The translations under genes and the position numbers were made by a program. This document shows positions 1 through 5,363 of a stretch of 9,897 bases of DNA, piece after piece. Each line of letters begins with the position of its first letter. Within the stretch, counting starts at the first letter, position 1. The stretch is taken from the NCBI GenBank assembly GCA_900755005.1, contig CAAEEX010000070.1:1-9897 (forward strand), in the 5' to 3' direction. Below the pieces are notes generated by a model. It was not told where the DNA came from. It was given only the letters and a program-made list of their open reading frames with translations, and did no database searches. Source of the DNA: an uncultured Collinsella sp. (lineage in GTDB: Bacteria; Actinomycetota; Coriobacteriia; Coriobacteriales; Coriobacteriaceae).

Positions 1-552
1 ACGTGATTTGACCATCTTCATTGACTCAAGCAGCTTCGTAACGCCCTCGAGCGCGTAATACTCGCACTGAATCGGAATCAAAACGCTGTCTGCTGCGGTC
101 AGAGCGTTGATGGTAAGCAGGCCAAGCGAAGGAGGACAGTCGATGAATATAAAATCGAACTCGTCCTGAATCGGCTCAAGCAAATCTTTGAGGCGGGTTT
201 CACGAGCAATTGCGCTTACGAGCTCAATTTCGGCACCTGCAAGCTGAATTGTCGCCGGAATAACGAATACCTTTTTGCAATTTGTATCAAGAACAAGCGA
301 TTCTGCCGGCACGTCATTCAGCAATGCATCATAGATGCATTGATCAAGGTCTTCTTTTTCAATTCCAAATCCACTGGTGCTGTTTCCCTGCGGATCAAAA
401 TCGACAATCAGTGTCTTGCGACCCTGCTCACCCAGTGCTGCTGCAAGGTTTACAGCCGTCGTTGACTTACCGACGCCGCCTTTTTGATTGATGATTGCAA
501 TAATACGCGTGTCTTTTGCGCTCTTCGAACGCTTAACGTCGCGAAATCCCAC
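1..552 (-). CDS. parA: ParA/Soj chromosome-partitioning ATPase (partial, C-terminus beyond window)
   Basis: ATPase of the ParABS system, which segregates newly copied origins by cycling on the nucleoid in response to ParB bound at parS. The first 184 residues are visible. The deviant Walker A motif KGGVGKST covers residues 24-31 and includes the signature lysine K24. It is followed by the switch segment VDFDPQGNST and by a Walker B-like FIDCPPSLGLLT, all standard for chromosomal ParA/Soj. The start is taken as GTG at 550-552, preceded on the minus strand by AGGAGG four bases upstream; there is no better ATG nearby. The N-terminus is short and lacks a helix-turn-helix, as in Soj-type proteins and unlike plasmid P1-type ParA. 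Three parS sites lie directly upstream, so ParB binding could also affect transcription of this gene (inference). parB would be expected beyond the left edge. Codons here end in A or T more often than in the dnaA side of the window. Confidence 0.95.
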   Translation of the reverse strand, partial: MGFRDVKRSKSAKDTRIIAIINQKGGVGKSTTAVNLAAALGEQGRKTLIVDFDPQGNSTSGFGIEKEDLDQCIYDALLNDVPAESLVLDTNCKKVFVIPATIQLAGAEIELVSAIARETRLKDLLEPIQDEFDFIFIDCPPSLGLLTINALTAADSVLIPIQCEYYALEGVTKLLESMKMVKSR

Positions 553-591
553 GGTCCCTCCTGGTGTGTATTAAAGCTGTCAAACGGAGGA

Positions 592-607
592 TGTTTCACG
601 TGAAACA
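592..607. promoter_or_regulatory. parS: parS site 1 (ParB binding site)
   Basis: Perfect 16-bp palindrome TGTTTCACGTGAAACA, identical to the canonical chromosomal parS bound by ParB/Spo0J. It extends by one more base pair on each side to an 18-bp palindrome. It lies 39 bp upstream of the parA start codon. Confidence 0.97.
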
Positions 608-630
608 TTCCGATTCGATATCAACCGCCA

Positions 631-646
631 TGTTTCACGTGAAACA
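631..646. promoter_or_regulatory. parS: parS site 2 (ParB binding site)
   Basis: Second perfect TGTTTCACGTGAAACA palindrome. It starts exactly 39 bp after the start of site 1, with a 23-bp spacer that is not repeated in sequence. Confidence 0.97.
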
Positions 647-669
647 GTGCAAGTTGTTAGTATCCATTA

Positions 670-685
670 TGTTTCACGTGAAACA
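670..685. promoter_or_regulatory. parS: parS site 3 (ParB binding site)
   Basis: Third perfect TGTTTCACGTGAAACA palindrome, again 39 bp after the previous site with a 23-bp spacer. It ends one base before the rsmG stop codon (minus strand, 687-689), so it lies in the immediate 3' flank of rsmG. Confidence 0.97.
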
Positions 686-686
686 T

Positions 687-1424
687 CTAGGCAAGCGGAT
701 TCTTCTTTGCCATGCCATTTGCACGAGGCAATGAAACGGATGCTGGATGACTCTTCTTAAGAACAATGAACTCCCTGTGGCCCAAGCCCTCTGGCAAATC
801 GATTGTGTCATTCAGAAGCAAAGTGAAGCCGCAGATCTTAGCTGCTGACATGCCGGAAGCAAGCTCCTCATCCGATGGATAGCCCTTCGTGATAACAAAT
901 AGCCCTCCATCTTTGAGATACGGTGCCGCATACTCAACAAGAATCGGTAGAGGGGCCAGCGCGCGGGCGGTTACGACAGAGAACTGCTTCTTATGGCTTC
1001 GAGCATATTCTTCAAGACGATCATGGACTGCATGACCATATTTCAATCCGAGAGCATGAACAAAAGAATTGACAGCATCAACCTTTTTGCCAACAGAGTC
1101 AATATAAGTAGCTTTACGATGCGTGGTTATCGTTAATGGAATACCAGGGAAGCCTGCGCCTGTTCCCATATCGAGCAAAGCTCCATCAGGAGCCTTATTG
1201 ACATAAGGAAGCAAAACAAGTGAGTCGAGGATATGAAGTACCGCAGCATCTTCAACGTTAAGAATACGAGTGAGATTGGTTGTCTTATTTGTGTCCAGAA
1301 CCAAATCCAAATGCTGGATACATTTCCTCAGCTCAGCATCAGTTACGCTCAAGGAATACTCTTTGCAATAGGAAGTTAGACGGCTGAGCATCTCGTCAGT
1401 CTGCTGATCAGTAAGTACAAACAA
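687..1424 (-). CDS. rsmG: 16S rRNA (guanine-N7) methyltransferase RsmG (GidB)
   Basis: Methylates N7 of the 16S rRNA guanine corresponding to G527 in E. coli, using S-adenosylmethionine; loss of this enzyme is known to give low-level streptomycin resistance. The 245-residue product has the family landmarks in order: TNLTRI at 49-54, HILDSL at 64-69, the SAM-binding glycine-rich loop GTGAGFPGIPL at 87-97, VTARAL at 151-156, and a basic C-terminal tail (RANGMAKKNPL). I chose TTG at 1422-1424 as start because AAAGGAG lies six bases upstream on the minus strand. A longer reading from TTG at 1470-1472 would begin inside the T-run of the preceding terminator and has no ribosome binding site. The length suits the family (about 210-240 residues). 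It is separated from jag by a terminator, so it probably has its own promoter, which I could not place with confidence. Confidence 0.95.
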   Translation of the reverse strand: MFVLTDQQTDEMLSRLTSYCKEYSLSVTDAELRKCIQHLDLVLDTNKTTNLTRILNVEDAAVLHILDSLVLLPYVNKAPDGALLDMGTGAGFPGIPLTITTHRKATYIDSVGKKVDAVNSFVHALGLKYGHAVHDRLEEYARSHKKQFSVVTARALAPLPILVEYAAPYLKDGGLFVITKGYPSDEELASGMSAAKICGFTLLLNDTIDLPEGLGHREFIVLKKSHPASVSLPRANGMAKKNPLA

Positions 1425-1470
1425 CAGAAGCTCCTTTCTGACAAAAATCAGTGTATCGAGAACTTTTGAC

Positions 1471-1500
1471 AAAAAAAGGGGACGTGGAAACCACGCCCCC
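1471..1500 (-). terminator. Intrinsic terminator after jag
   Basis: Read on the minus strand, the arm GGGGGCGTGG, a three-base loop TTT and the arm CCACGTCCCC form a 10-bp stem with one G-U pair, followed at once by seven T. It begins 20 bases after the jag stop codon and should end the rpmH-rnpA-yidD-yidC-jag transcript. The opposite strand has no T-run after the stem, so it looks one-directional. Confidence 0.92.
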
Positions 1501-1520
1501 TTAGCATAAGCTCGAGTAGA

Positions 1521-2090
1521 TTATCGAGCAACAATCACCACATGGCGATCAGGGTCAGAACCCTCAGAATGGGTATCGACAGCATCATTGCCACGAAGTG
1601 CAATATGAACCAGTCGGCGCTCATAGGCATTCATGGGCGGAAGCGAAACACTCTTATGGGTACGGATGGCACGCTCGGCGGCCGACTGAGCCATTGAGGC
1701 AACCTTGTCCTGACGACGGCTCTTGTAGCCCTCAACGTCAACCACAACCGGATACCTAAAGCCAAGCTTGCGGCTCACCAGCAAAGAGAACATGACCTGA
1801 AGAGCATCAAGGGTACGACCATGACGGCCAATGAGAACAGCAAGATCAGGAGCGGTAACATCCAAAATCAGCTCGCCCTCGTCGCCCTCGTACTCATCAA
1901 TAGGAGAGTTGGCGGCATCGAAGTGCGAAAGGATGGAACGCAGAATGGAAATCGCAACATCGGCAATGGTGTCGAGCTCCCCATCGGTCAGCTCTTCACC
2001 GGCCTTGTAGCGCTGTGCAATCTCGGGATAATCGCCCGCAATCTGCGGGGCAACCTCCTCAAGCATATCCTCGATGATCTCTTCAGACAT
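1521..2090 (-). CDS. jag: Jag/KhpB-type RNA-binding protein (KH and R3H domains)
   Basis: Single-stranded nucleic-acid-binding protein, encoded next to yidC in many Gram-positive bacteria; homologues (KhpB/EloR) act in RNA binding and in control of cell division and elongation. The 189-residue product has an acidic helical N-terminus (1-70), a KH domain around 75-120 with the GxxG loop GRHG at 88-91 in LIGRHGRTLDALQ, and a C-terminal R3H domain at about 124-189 with R158 and H162 spaced as in R-x3-H (NAYERRLVH), then DTHSEGSDPDRHVVI. The separate Jag_N domain of Bacillus-type proteins is absent, as in many actinobacterial members. The start is ATG at 2088-2090 with GGAG six bases upstream; the TTG twelve bases further upstream would overlap that ribosome binding site. 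It is the last gene before the terminator at 1471-1500. Confidence 0.93.
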   Translation of the reverse strand: MSEEIIEDMLEEVAPQIAGDYPEIAQRYKAGEELTDGELDTIADVAISILRSILSHFDAANSPIDEYEGDEGELILDVTAPDLAVLIGRHGRTLDALQVMFSLLVSRKLGFRYPVVVDVEGYKSRRQDKVASMAQSAAERAIRTHKSVSLPPMNAYERRLVHIALRGNDAVDTHSEGSDPDRHVVIVAR

Positions 2091-2135
2091 AACGTACTCC
2101 AAAAGTTAGGTACCTAAATAAGATTGATATCCCGA

Positions 2136-2906
2136 CTACTTCTTCTTGTGCGGACGCGGCTTCTTCTCGCGACGGGTAACCTCGACCTGCAGCGGAGCGT
2201 TCTTGAGGCGCTCCTCCTCATCGGCCTTGGCCTTGTCGATAACCTTCTGCGTCACGAAGATCTGCTGGATAACCTGCCAGGCAGAAGACACATCGTAGTA
2301 CAGCAGAACGCCGACAGGCAGGCTCCAGCCCATCCAAAGCATCATGACGGTCATGACGACAGCCATCATGCGCATGCTCTGGGCCTGCTGACCAGTCTGA
2401 TTGCGGGACATATACAGCTGCGGAATCAGGGTCAAGACAGCAAACAGGATCAGGCAGATCAGCGCAGGCAGCGCAACCATAAAGCCATCGGCAAAAGAGG
2501 CGCTCGGCGTGGTGGTCAGATCGGGCAGGATGTTAAAGAACGAGAACGTGCCCTCGTTAAAGTACTGCGGCAGGTTGCGCAGAAGCGTGAACAGGGCGAT
2601 AAGGATGGGCATCTGAATCAGAAGCGGCAGGCAGCCGGCCAGCGGATTGAACTTGTTCTCGCTGTAGAACTTCTGCATCTCCTCGGCCTGACGCTGGGGG
2701 TCGTCGGCGTAGCGCTCCTGGATCTCGAGCATCTTGGGCTGCAGCACCTGCATGCGAGCCGTCGACTTGGTCGACTTGAGCATGAGCGGCGTCAGCAGCA
2801 GACGGATGATGACCACCAGGATGATGATGGACAGGCCCCAGTCGACCGCAAAGGTCTGGATGAGCTTGAGCAGCTCAAAAAGGATGTTAACGATCCAATC
2901 CCACAT
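2136..2906 (-). CDS. yidC: YidC/Oxa1-family membrane protein insertase
   Basis: Inserts and folds membrane proteins, alone or with SecYEG. The 256-residue protein is the short Gram-positive/actinobacterial form, without the large periplasmic P1 domain of E. coli YidC. It has a hydrophobic segment near 24-42 carrying the conserved positively charged groove residue (R35 in IIRLLLTPL), a cytoplasmic helical hairpin at about 45-85, the family motif NPLAGCLPLLIQMPILIALF at 87-106, further membrane segments near 142-165, 178-194 and 196-215, and a lysine/arginine-rich tail (244-256) of the kind that contacts the ribosome. I see no lipobox. The start is ATG at 2904-2906 with GGAGG nine bases upstream. 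It sits between yidD (29-bp gap) and jag (45-bp gap), a very common arrangement. Confidence 0.97.
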   Translation of the reverse strand: MWDWIVNILFELLKLIQTFAVDWGLSIIILVVIIRLLLTPLMLKSTKSTARMQVLQPKMLEIQERYADDPQRQAEEMQKFYSENKFNPLAGCLPLLIQMPILIALFTLLRNLPQYFNEGTFSFFNILPDLTTTPSASFADGFMVALPALICLILFAVLTLIPQLYMSRNQTGQQAQSMRMMAVVMTVMMLWMGWSLPVGVLLYYDVSSAWQVIQQIFVTQKVIDKAKADEEERLKNAPLQVEVTRREKKPRPHKKK

Positions 2907-2935
2907 GTAAGTTTTCCTCCGATAGCGAGTGCCCG

Positions 2936-3160
2936 CTAAGGCACAGGGTCATAACCGCCGACGTGCAGGGGATTGCAGCGAGCGATGCGCCTCACGGCAA
3001 GCCAGCAGCCTCTCAAAACACCGTACTTCTCAATCGCCTGAACGGCGTATTGCGAGCACGTTGGGTAATAAATGCAGGCGTCAGGTAATAAGGGCGAAAC
3101 AACCTGTTGATATATGCGAATAGGAGCGATGGCAACACGTCGCAAAACGTGATTGCTCAT
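2936..3160 (-). CDS. yidD: YidD membrane protein insertion efficiency factor
   Basis: Small basic membrane-associated protein that assists YidC-dependent membrane insertion. The 74 residues show the family hallmarks: an N-terminal amphipathic segment (RVAIAPIRIYQQVVSPLLP), the cysteine motif CIYYPTCSQYAVQAIEKYG at 29-47, a third conserved cysteine in RIARCNP, and the C-terminal GGYDPVP. Its ATG at 3158-3160 overlaps the rnpA stop codon in an ATGA arrangement, so translation is probably coupled. A purine-rich GGGGAGGAG lies just upstream inside the end of rnpA. Confidence 0.95.
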   Translation of the reverse strand: MSNHVLRRVAIAPIRIYQQVVSPLLPDACIYYPTCSQYAVQAIEKYGVLRGCWLAVRRIARCNPLHVGGYDPVP

Positions 3161-3495
3161 CGCTCCTCCCCGGCAACGCCGGCGCGTTTCATAAGCGAAC
3201 GCAACGCCTTGTCCATCTCCTCCGGCGAGGAAACCCTCGTCTTGGGAGTCGCGAACAAGATGATGTCATAACCCGCAACGGGAAATCCACAGCTGCGAGC
3301 GGCCTCGCGCATCACACGCTTAGATCGGTTGCGCACGACAGCACAACCGAGTCGTTTAGCACCAACGAAGGCGACCCTTCCGGAGTCGCCTTCGCCAACC
3401 GATTCACATATGGTCATTCGAACCAGAGGGTGATTGAAACGACGCCCCTGACTGAACACATGCTCGAAATCTTGCCGAGACTTAATAGTCTTCAT
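3157..3495 (-). CDS. rnpA: Ribonuclease P protein component
   Basis: Protein subunit of RNase P, which helps the catalytic RNA remove 5' leaders from precursor tRNAs. The 112-residue basic protein carries the conserved RNR-type motif VVRNRSKRVMREA at 53-65, preceded by GAKRLGCA, and has the usual family length. It follows rpmH by 20 bp and overlaps yidD by three bases. The ATG at 3493-3495 has no clear Shine-Dalgarno sequence (upstream reads ATACACACATCTCGC), so it may depend on ribosomes finishing rpmH; this is inference. The N-terminal MKTIKSRQDFEHVFSQGRRF fits the family and supports this start. Confidence 0.96.
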   Translation of the reverse strand: MKTIKSRQDFEHVFSQGRRFNHPLVRMTICESVGEGDSGRVAFVGAKRLGCAVVRNRSKRVMREAARSCGFPVAGYDIILFATPKTRVSSPEEMDKALRSLMKRAGVAGEER

Positions 3496-3515
3496 GCGAG
3501 ATGTGTGTATCGCTG

Positions 3516-3650
3516 CTAGACAGTGAGACGCTTGCGGCCCTTGGCGCGACGACGGGCGAGCACGGCACGACCACCCTTAGTGGCCATACGGGCACGGAAG
3601 CCATGGGTCTTGGCACGCTTACGCTTATTAGGCTGATACGTACGCTTCAT
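3516..3650 (-). CDS. rpmH: 50S ribosomal protein L34
   Basis: Ribosomal protein of the large subunit, 44 residues and strongly basic: MKRTYQPNKRKRAKTHGF at the start, then RMATKGGRAVLARRRAKGRKRL. The length matches the family exactly. The start is ATG at 3648-3650, with AGGAGG eight bases upstream; a 20-residue upstream extension is open but lies across the ribosome binding site and does not resemble L34. It is the first gene of the left-hand unit, with a strong promoter about 75-100 bp upstream, and is the usual neighbour of the dnaA origin region. Confidence 0.98.
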   Translation of the reverse strand: MKRTYQPNKRKRAKTHGFRARMATKGGRAVLARRRAKGRKRLTV

Positions 3651-3678
3651 CTTAAGTTCCTCCTGCTGCATTTCGAGT

Positions 3679-3696
3679 GTCCGCGGGGGCGCGGAC
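3679..3696 (-). promoter_or_regulatory. GC-rich hairpin in the rpmH leader
   Basis: Perfect 7-bp inverted repeat with a four-base loop: on the minus strand GTCCGCG, CCCC, CGCGGAC. It lies in the predicted 5' untranslated leader of rpmH, 28 bases before the start codon. It is not followed by a T-run, so it is unlikely to be a simple terminator. It might stabilise the mRNA or regulate it; the role is unknown. Confidence 0.55.
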
Positions 3697-3722
3697 GCAG
3701 ATATAGACACGTGAGCTTGAAG

Positions 3723-3752
3723 ATTGTAGGGAAATCAATGTTCAAATGTCAA
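3723..3752 (-). promoter_or_regulatory. Sigma-70-type promoter for rpmH-rnpA-yidD-yidC-jag
   Basis: On the minus strand, a perfect -35 hexamer TTGACA (3747-3752) is followed after 18 bp by TACAAT (3723-3728), five of six bases matching the TATAAT consensus. Transcription would start near 3715 and give a leader of about 65 nt before the rpmH ATG. This is the best promoter I could find in the window. Confidence 0.8.
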
Positions 3753-3849
3753 GAAATCAAAGGTAAAAGGTTGCAAAGAGTACACGGTTCCCCCATAAGC
3801 AGAATCGGCGCTTGATGCAGCAGGCAACTTTTCACGAAATTTCATCGAG

Positions 3850-3858
3850 TTTTCAACA
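3850..3858 (+). promoter_or_regulatory. Putative DnaA box TTTTCAACA
   Basis: Exact copy of the recurrent nonamer, differing from the classical TTATCCACA at positions 3 and 6. It is followed by GGT, as is the copy 53 bp downstream. Confidence 0.65.
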
Positions 3859-3899
3859 GGTCGTGTTGGAAATGTTGAGAACTTTTCGCCCGTTTTCCA

Positions 3900-3925
3900 A
3901 AGTTTTCAACAGGTTTTGAAAACTT
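3900..3925. repeat. 10-bp inverted repeat in left oriC
   Basis: AAGTTTTCAA (3900-3909) and TTGAAAACTT (3916-3925) are perfect inverse copies with a six-base spacer. The left arm contains most of the TTTTCAACA box at 3903-3911; the right arm begins the 17-mer shared with the dnaA-dnaN spacer. This suggests two inward-facing protein-binding sites rather than an RNA element. Confidence 0.6.
3903..3911 (+). promoter_or_regulatory. Putative DnaA box TTTTCAACA
   Basis: Second exact nonamer, 53 bp (about five helical turns) from the first. It sits within the 15-mer CAAAGTTTTCAACAG that also occurs inside the ATPase coding region at 5031-5045. Confidence 0.65.
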
Positions 3926-3995
3926 GTCGAAAGATGAGAAACATTGCGCGGTGAGCTACTATTTGTTCAAAACCTTTTGAAAGATTGCGAGCGGC

Positions 3996-5348
3996 ATGTC
4001 TGACGACTTCTACACCATGGTCGATTCCGGTGATCCGGCACCCGACAACGAGCACATCACCGGCGTGCGCGAAGAGCGTGAGGAAGGCGAGCAGACGACC
4101 ACGCAGGCGCCAAAAGCCATGTACGCCGCGCGCATCGCCGTCTATGACGACATGCTGTCGACACCGCGTGTGATCGTCATTGATCCGCAAGATGTCCGCA
4201 CGTATTTGGAAGAGACGACCAACACCGTCTACCAGTGCATGAAAGAACAAGGTGGCCATATCTCGCTCATGGTCATCCGCGAGATTGTCGAAAACTTTAT
4301 CCACGCGCACTTTGCCGAGCCCATCATCTCGATTCTGGACGGCGGAGACACCATCCGCTTTGCTGATCAAGGACCCGGCATCGACGACAAGGAGCGCGCT
4401 TTCGACTTTGGCGTTACTAGCGCAAACAGCAAGATGAAGCGCTATATCCGTGGAACCGGAGCAGGGTTTCCCATGGTGCAGGAGTATTTGGAAAACGCCG
4501 GCGGGGCCGTGTCCATCGAGGACAACATGGGCAACGGCACCGTGGTTACGGTAAGCCTGGATCCTAAACGCGTGCAGGAAATCGAACGCGCCGGCGGGCG
4601 CGGTGCTGCCGTGCGGCCCGAGACGGAGCAGCCCGCATATCCCCTGCCGGGAGCTTTTGCGCAGCAGCCCATGGCAACGCAACAGATGCAGCCCCGCGTG
4701 GGACAGATGCAGCAGCCCGGAATGCTTCCTACACAAGAGTCCCAGGCGGCGTCGATGTCGATGCCGCCAAACGTGCCAGAGGCCATGCCGCTGGCGGATC
4801 AGGATGCAGCAGCAATGCAGCAGGCGACGGGGGCACCGGGTGGCCAGCAAATGGGATATCAGCCGTACCAACAGGGATATCCATATCAGCAGATGCCGCC
4901 ACTGGGGTATGGCCAGCAGTTCCCACAGCAGTACCAGCAGGGATATCAGCAGCCGTACCAGCAGATGCCGCAGCAGCAGTACAACCCCTGGGCTCAGCAG
5001 ATGACTCCGCAGCCTTACCAACAGTGGCCTCAAAGTTTTCAACAGCAAATGCCGCCGATGCAGAGTTCTCAACAATCAGCAGCTCAAATGATGTATCCTA
5101 ATGCAGCAAATCAGTATGCGCAGCCACAGCCGGACGTGTTCGTAAGCGATCGCGGCAACGCCGCGCTGGGCTATCTGGCGCAAAATCAAGCGTGCGGTGC
5201 AACCGATCTGGCGAGGGCGTTTGGAAACTCGGCCCCCACTTGGTCACGCACGCTCAATGACTTGGCGCAGGCCGGCTTGGTCATCAAGCATGGCCAGAAA
5301 TACCATCTGACCGAACTCGGCGCCGCTCGCGTGCGAGCTCAGAGCTAA
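3996..5348 (+). CDS. GHKL-type ATPase with Gln-rich linker and C-terminal winged helix; function unknown
   Basis: Not a gene I can name. The 450-residue product has an acidic, probably disordered N-terminus (1-40), then a GHKL/HATPase_c fold: N-box REIVENFIHAHF at 95-106 (E96, N100), G1 box DQGPGI at 124-129, G2 box GTGAGFP at 153-159, and a closing GNGTVVTV strand at 180-187. There is no histidine-phosphorylation domain, transmembrane segment or receiver domain, so it is not a classical sensor kinase; anti-sigma kinases such as SpoIIAB/RsbW share this fold. Residues 210-380 are rich in Gln, Met, Pro and Tyr with PYQQ/YQQ repeats. Residues 385-450 resemble a MarR-like winged helix (ATDLARAFGNSAPTWSRTLNDL, AGLV, then a wing). 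ATG at 3996 has only a weak ribosome binding site. The gene ends 15 bp before dnaA in the same direction, inside the bipartite origin, so a role in initiation control is plausible but inferred. Confidence 0.85.
   Translation: MSDDFYTMVDSGDPAPDNEHITGVREEREEGEQTTTQAPKAMYAARIAVYDDMLSTPRVIVIDPQDVRTYLEETTNTVYQCMKEQGGHISLMVIREIVENFIHAHFAEPIISILDGGDTIRFADQGPGIDDKERAFDFGVTSANSKMKRYIRGTGAGFPMVQEYLENAGGAVSIEDNMGNGTVVTVSLDPKRVQEIERAGGRGAAVRPETEQPAYPLPGAFAQQPMATQQMQPRVGQMQQPGMLPTQESQAASMSMPPNVPEAMPLADQDAAAMQQATGAPGGQQMGYQPYQQGYPYQQMPPLGYGQQFPQQYQQGYQQPYQQMPQQQYNPWAQQMTPQPYQQWPQSFQQQMPPMQSSQQSAAQMMYPNAANQYAQPQPDVFVSDRGNAALGYLAQNQACGATDLARAFGNSAPTWSRTLNDLAQAGLVIKHGQKYHLTELGAARVRAQS
5036..5044 (+). promoter_or_regulatory. 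Possible intragenic DnaA box TTTTCAACA
   Basis: Exact nonamer inside the Gln-rich coding part of the ATPase gene, in the 15-mer CAAAGTTTTCAACAG shared with left oriC (3898-3912). A near copy, TTCTCAACA, follows 30 bp later at 5066-5074. It encodes Gln-Ser-Phe-Gln-Gln, so coding repetition is an alternative explanation. Confidence 0.35.
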
Positions 5349-5363
5349 AGAACGGGAGAGACA

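Larger units (their letters stand above)
3848..3933. other. oriC: Left part of bipartite oriC: DnaA-box-like cluster
   Basis: Origin segment upstream of the GHKL ATPase gene and dnaA. It holds two exact TTTTCAACA elements on the plus strand (3850-3858 and 3903-3911), embedded in the identical 14-mer AGTTTTCAACAGGT starting at 3848 and 3901. Near matches on the other strand are TGTTGGAAA (3864-3872), TGTTGAGAA (3873-3881) and TGTCGAAAG (3925-3933). No canonical TTATCCACA is present. A 17-mer (TTGAAAACTTGTCGAAA, 3916-3932) recurs exactly in the dnaA-dnaN spacer at 7106-7122, which supports a shared binding function. The rest of the 345-bp gap between rpmH and the ATPase gene holds the rpmH promoter (3723-3752) and, from 3934 to 3995, nothing clear beyond a possible -10 (TACTAT, 3957-3962) for the ATPase gene. 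Confidence 0.8.

Noticed and set aside
196..207. GGTTTCACGAGC in parA, resembling half of parS
   Set aside because: Only the left half matches; the palindrome is missing, so ParB binding is unlikely.
2124..2939. Plus-strand 271-codon frame opposite yidC
   Set aside because: yidC on the other strand has full family motifs and a ribosome binding site; this frame is a composition artefact.
3283..3291. AAATCCACA inside rnpA, resembling a DnaA box
   Set aside because: Isolated near match within conserved coding sequence, far from the repeated TTTTCAACA elements.
4840..5060. CAG-rich repeated DNA considered as a tandem repeat or CRISPR-like array
   Set aside because: The units vary in length and sequence and keep one reading frame encoding Gln/Pro/Tyr/Met; there are no constant repeats with unique spacers.
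3906..5075. Minus-strand 389-codon frame opposite the ATPase gene
   Set aside because: Antisense shadow: its N-terminal Leu/Arg/His-rich repeats are the complement of the Gln-rich linker codons, and it would cross the left origin.
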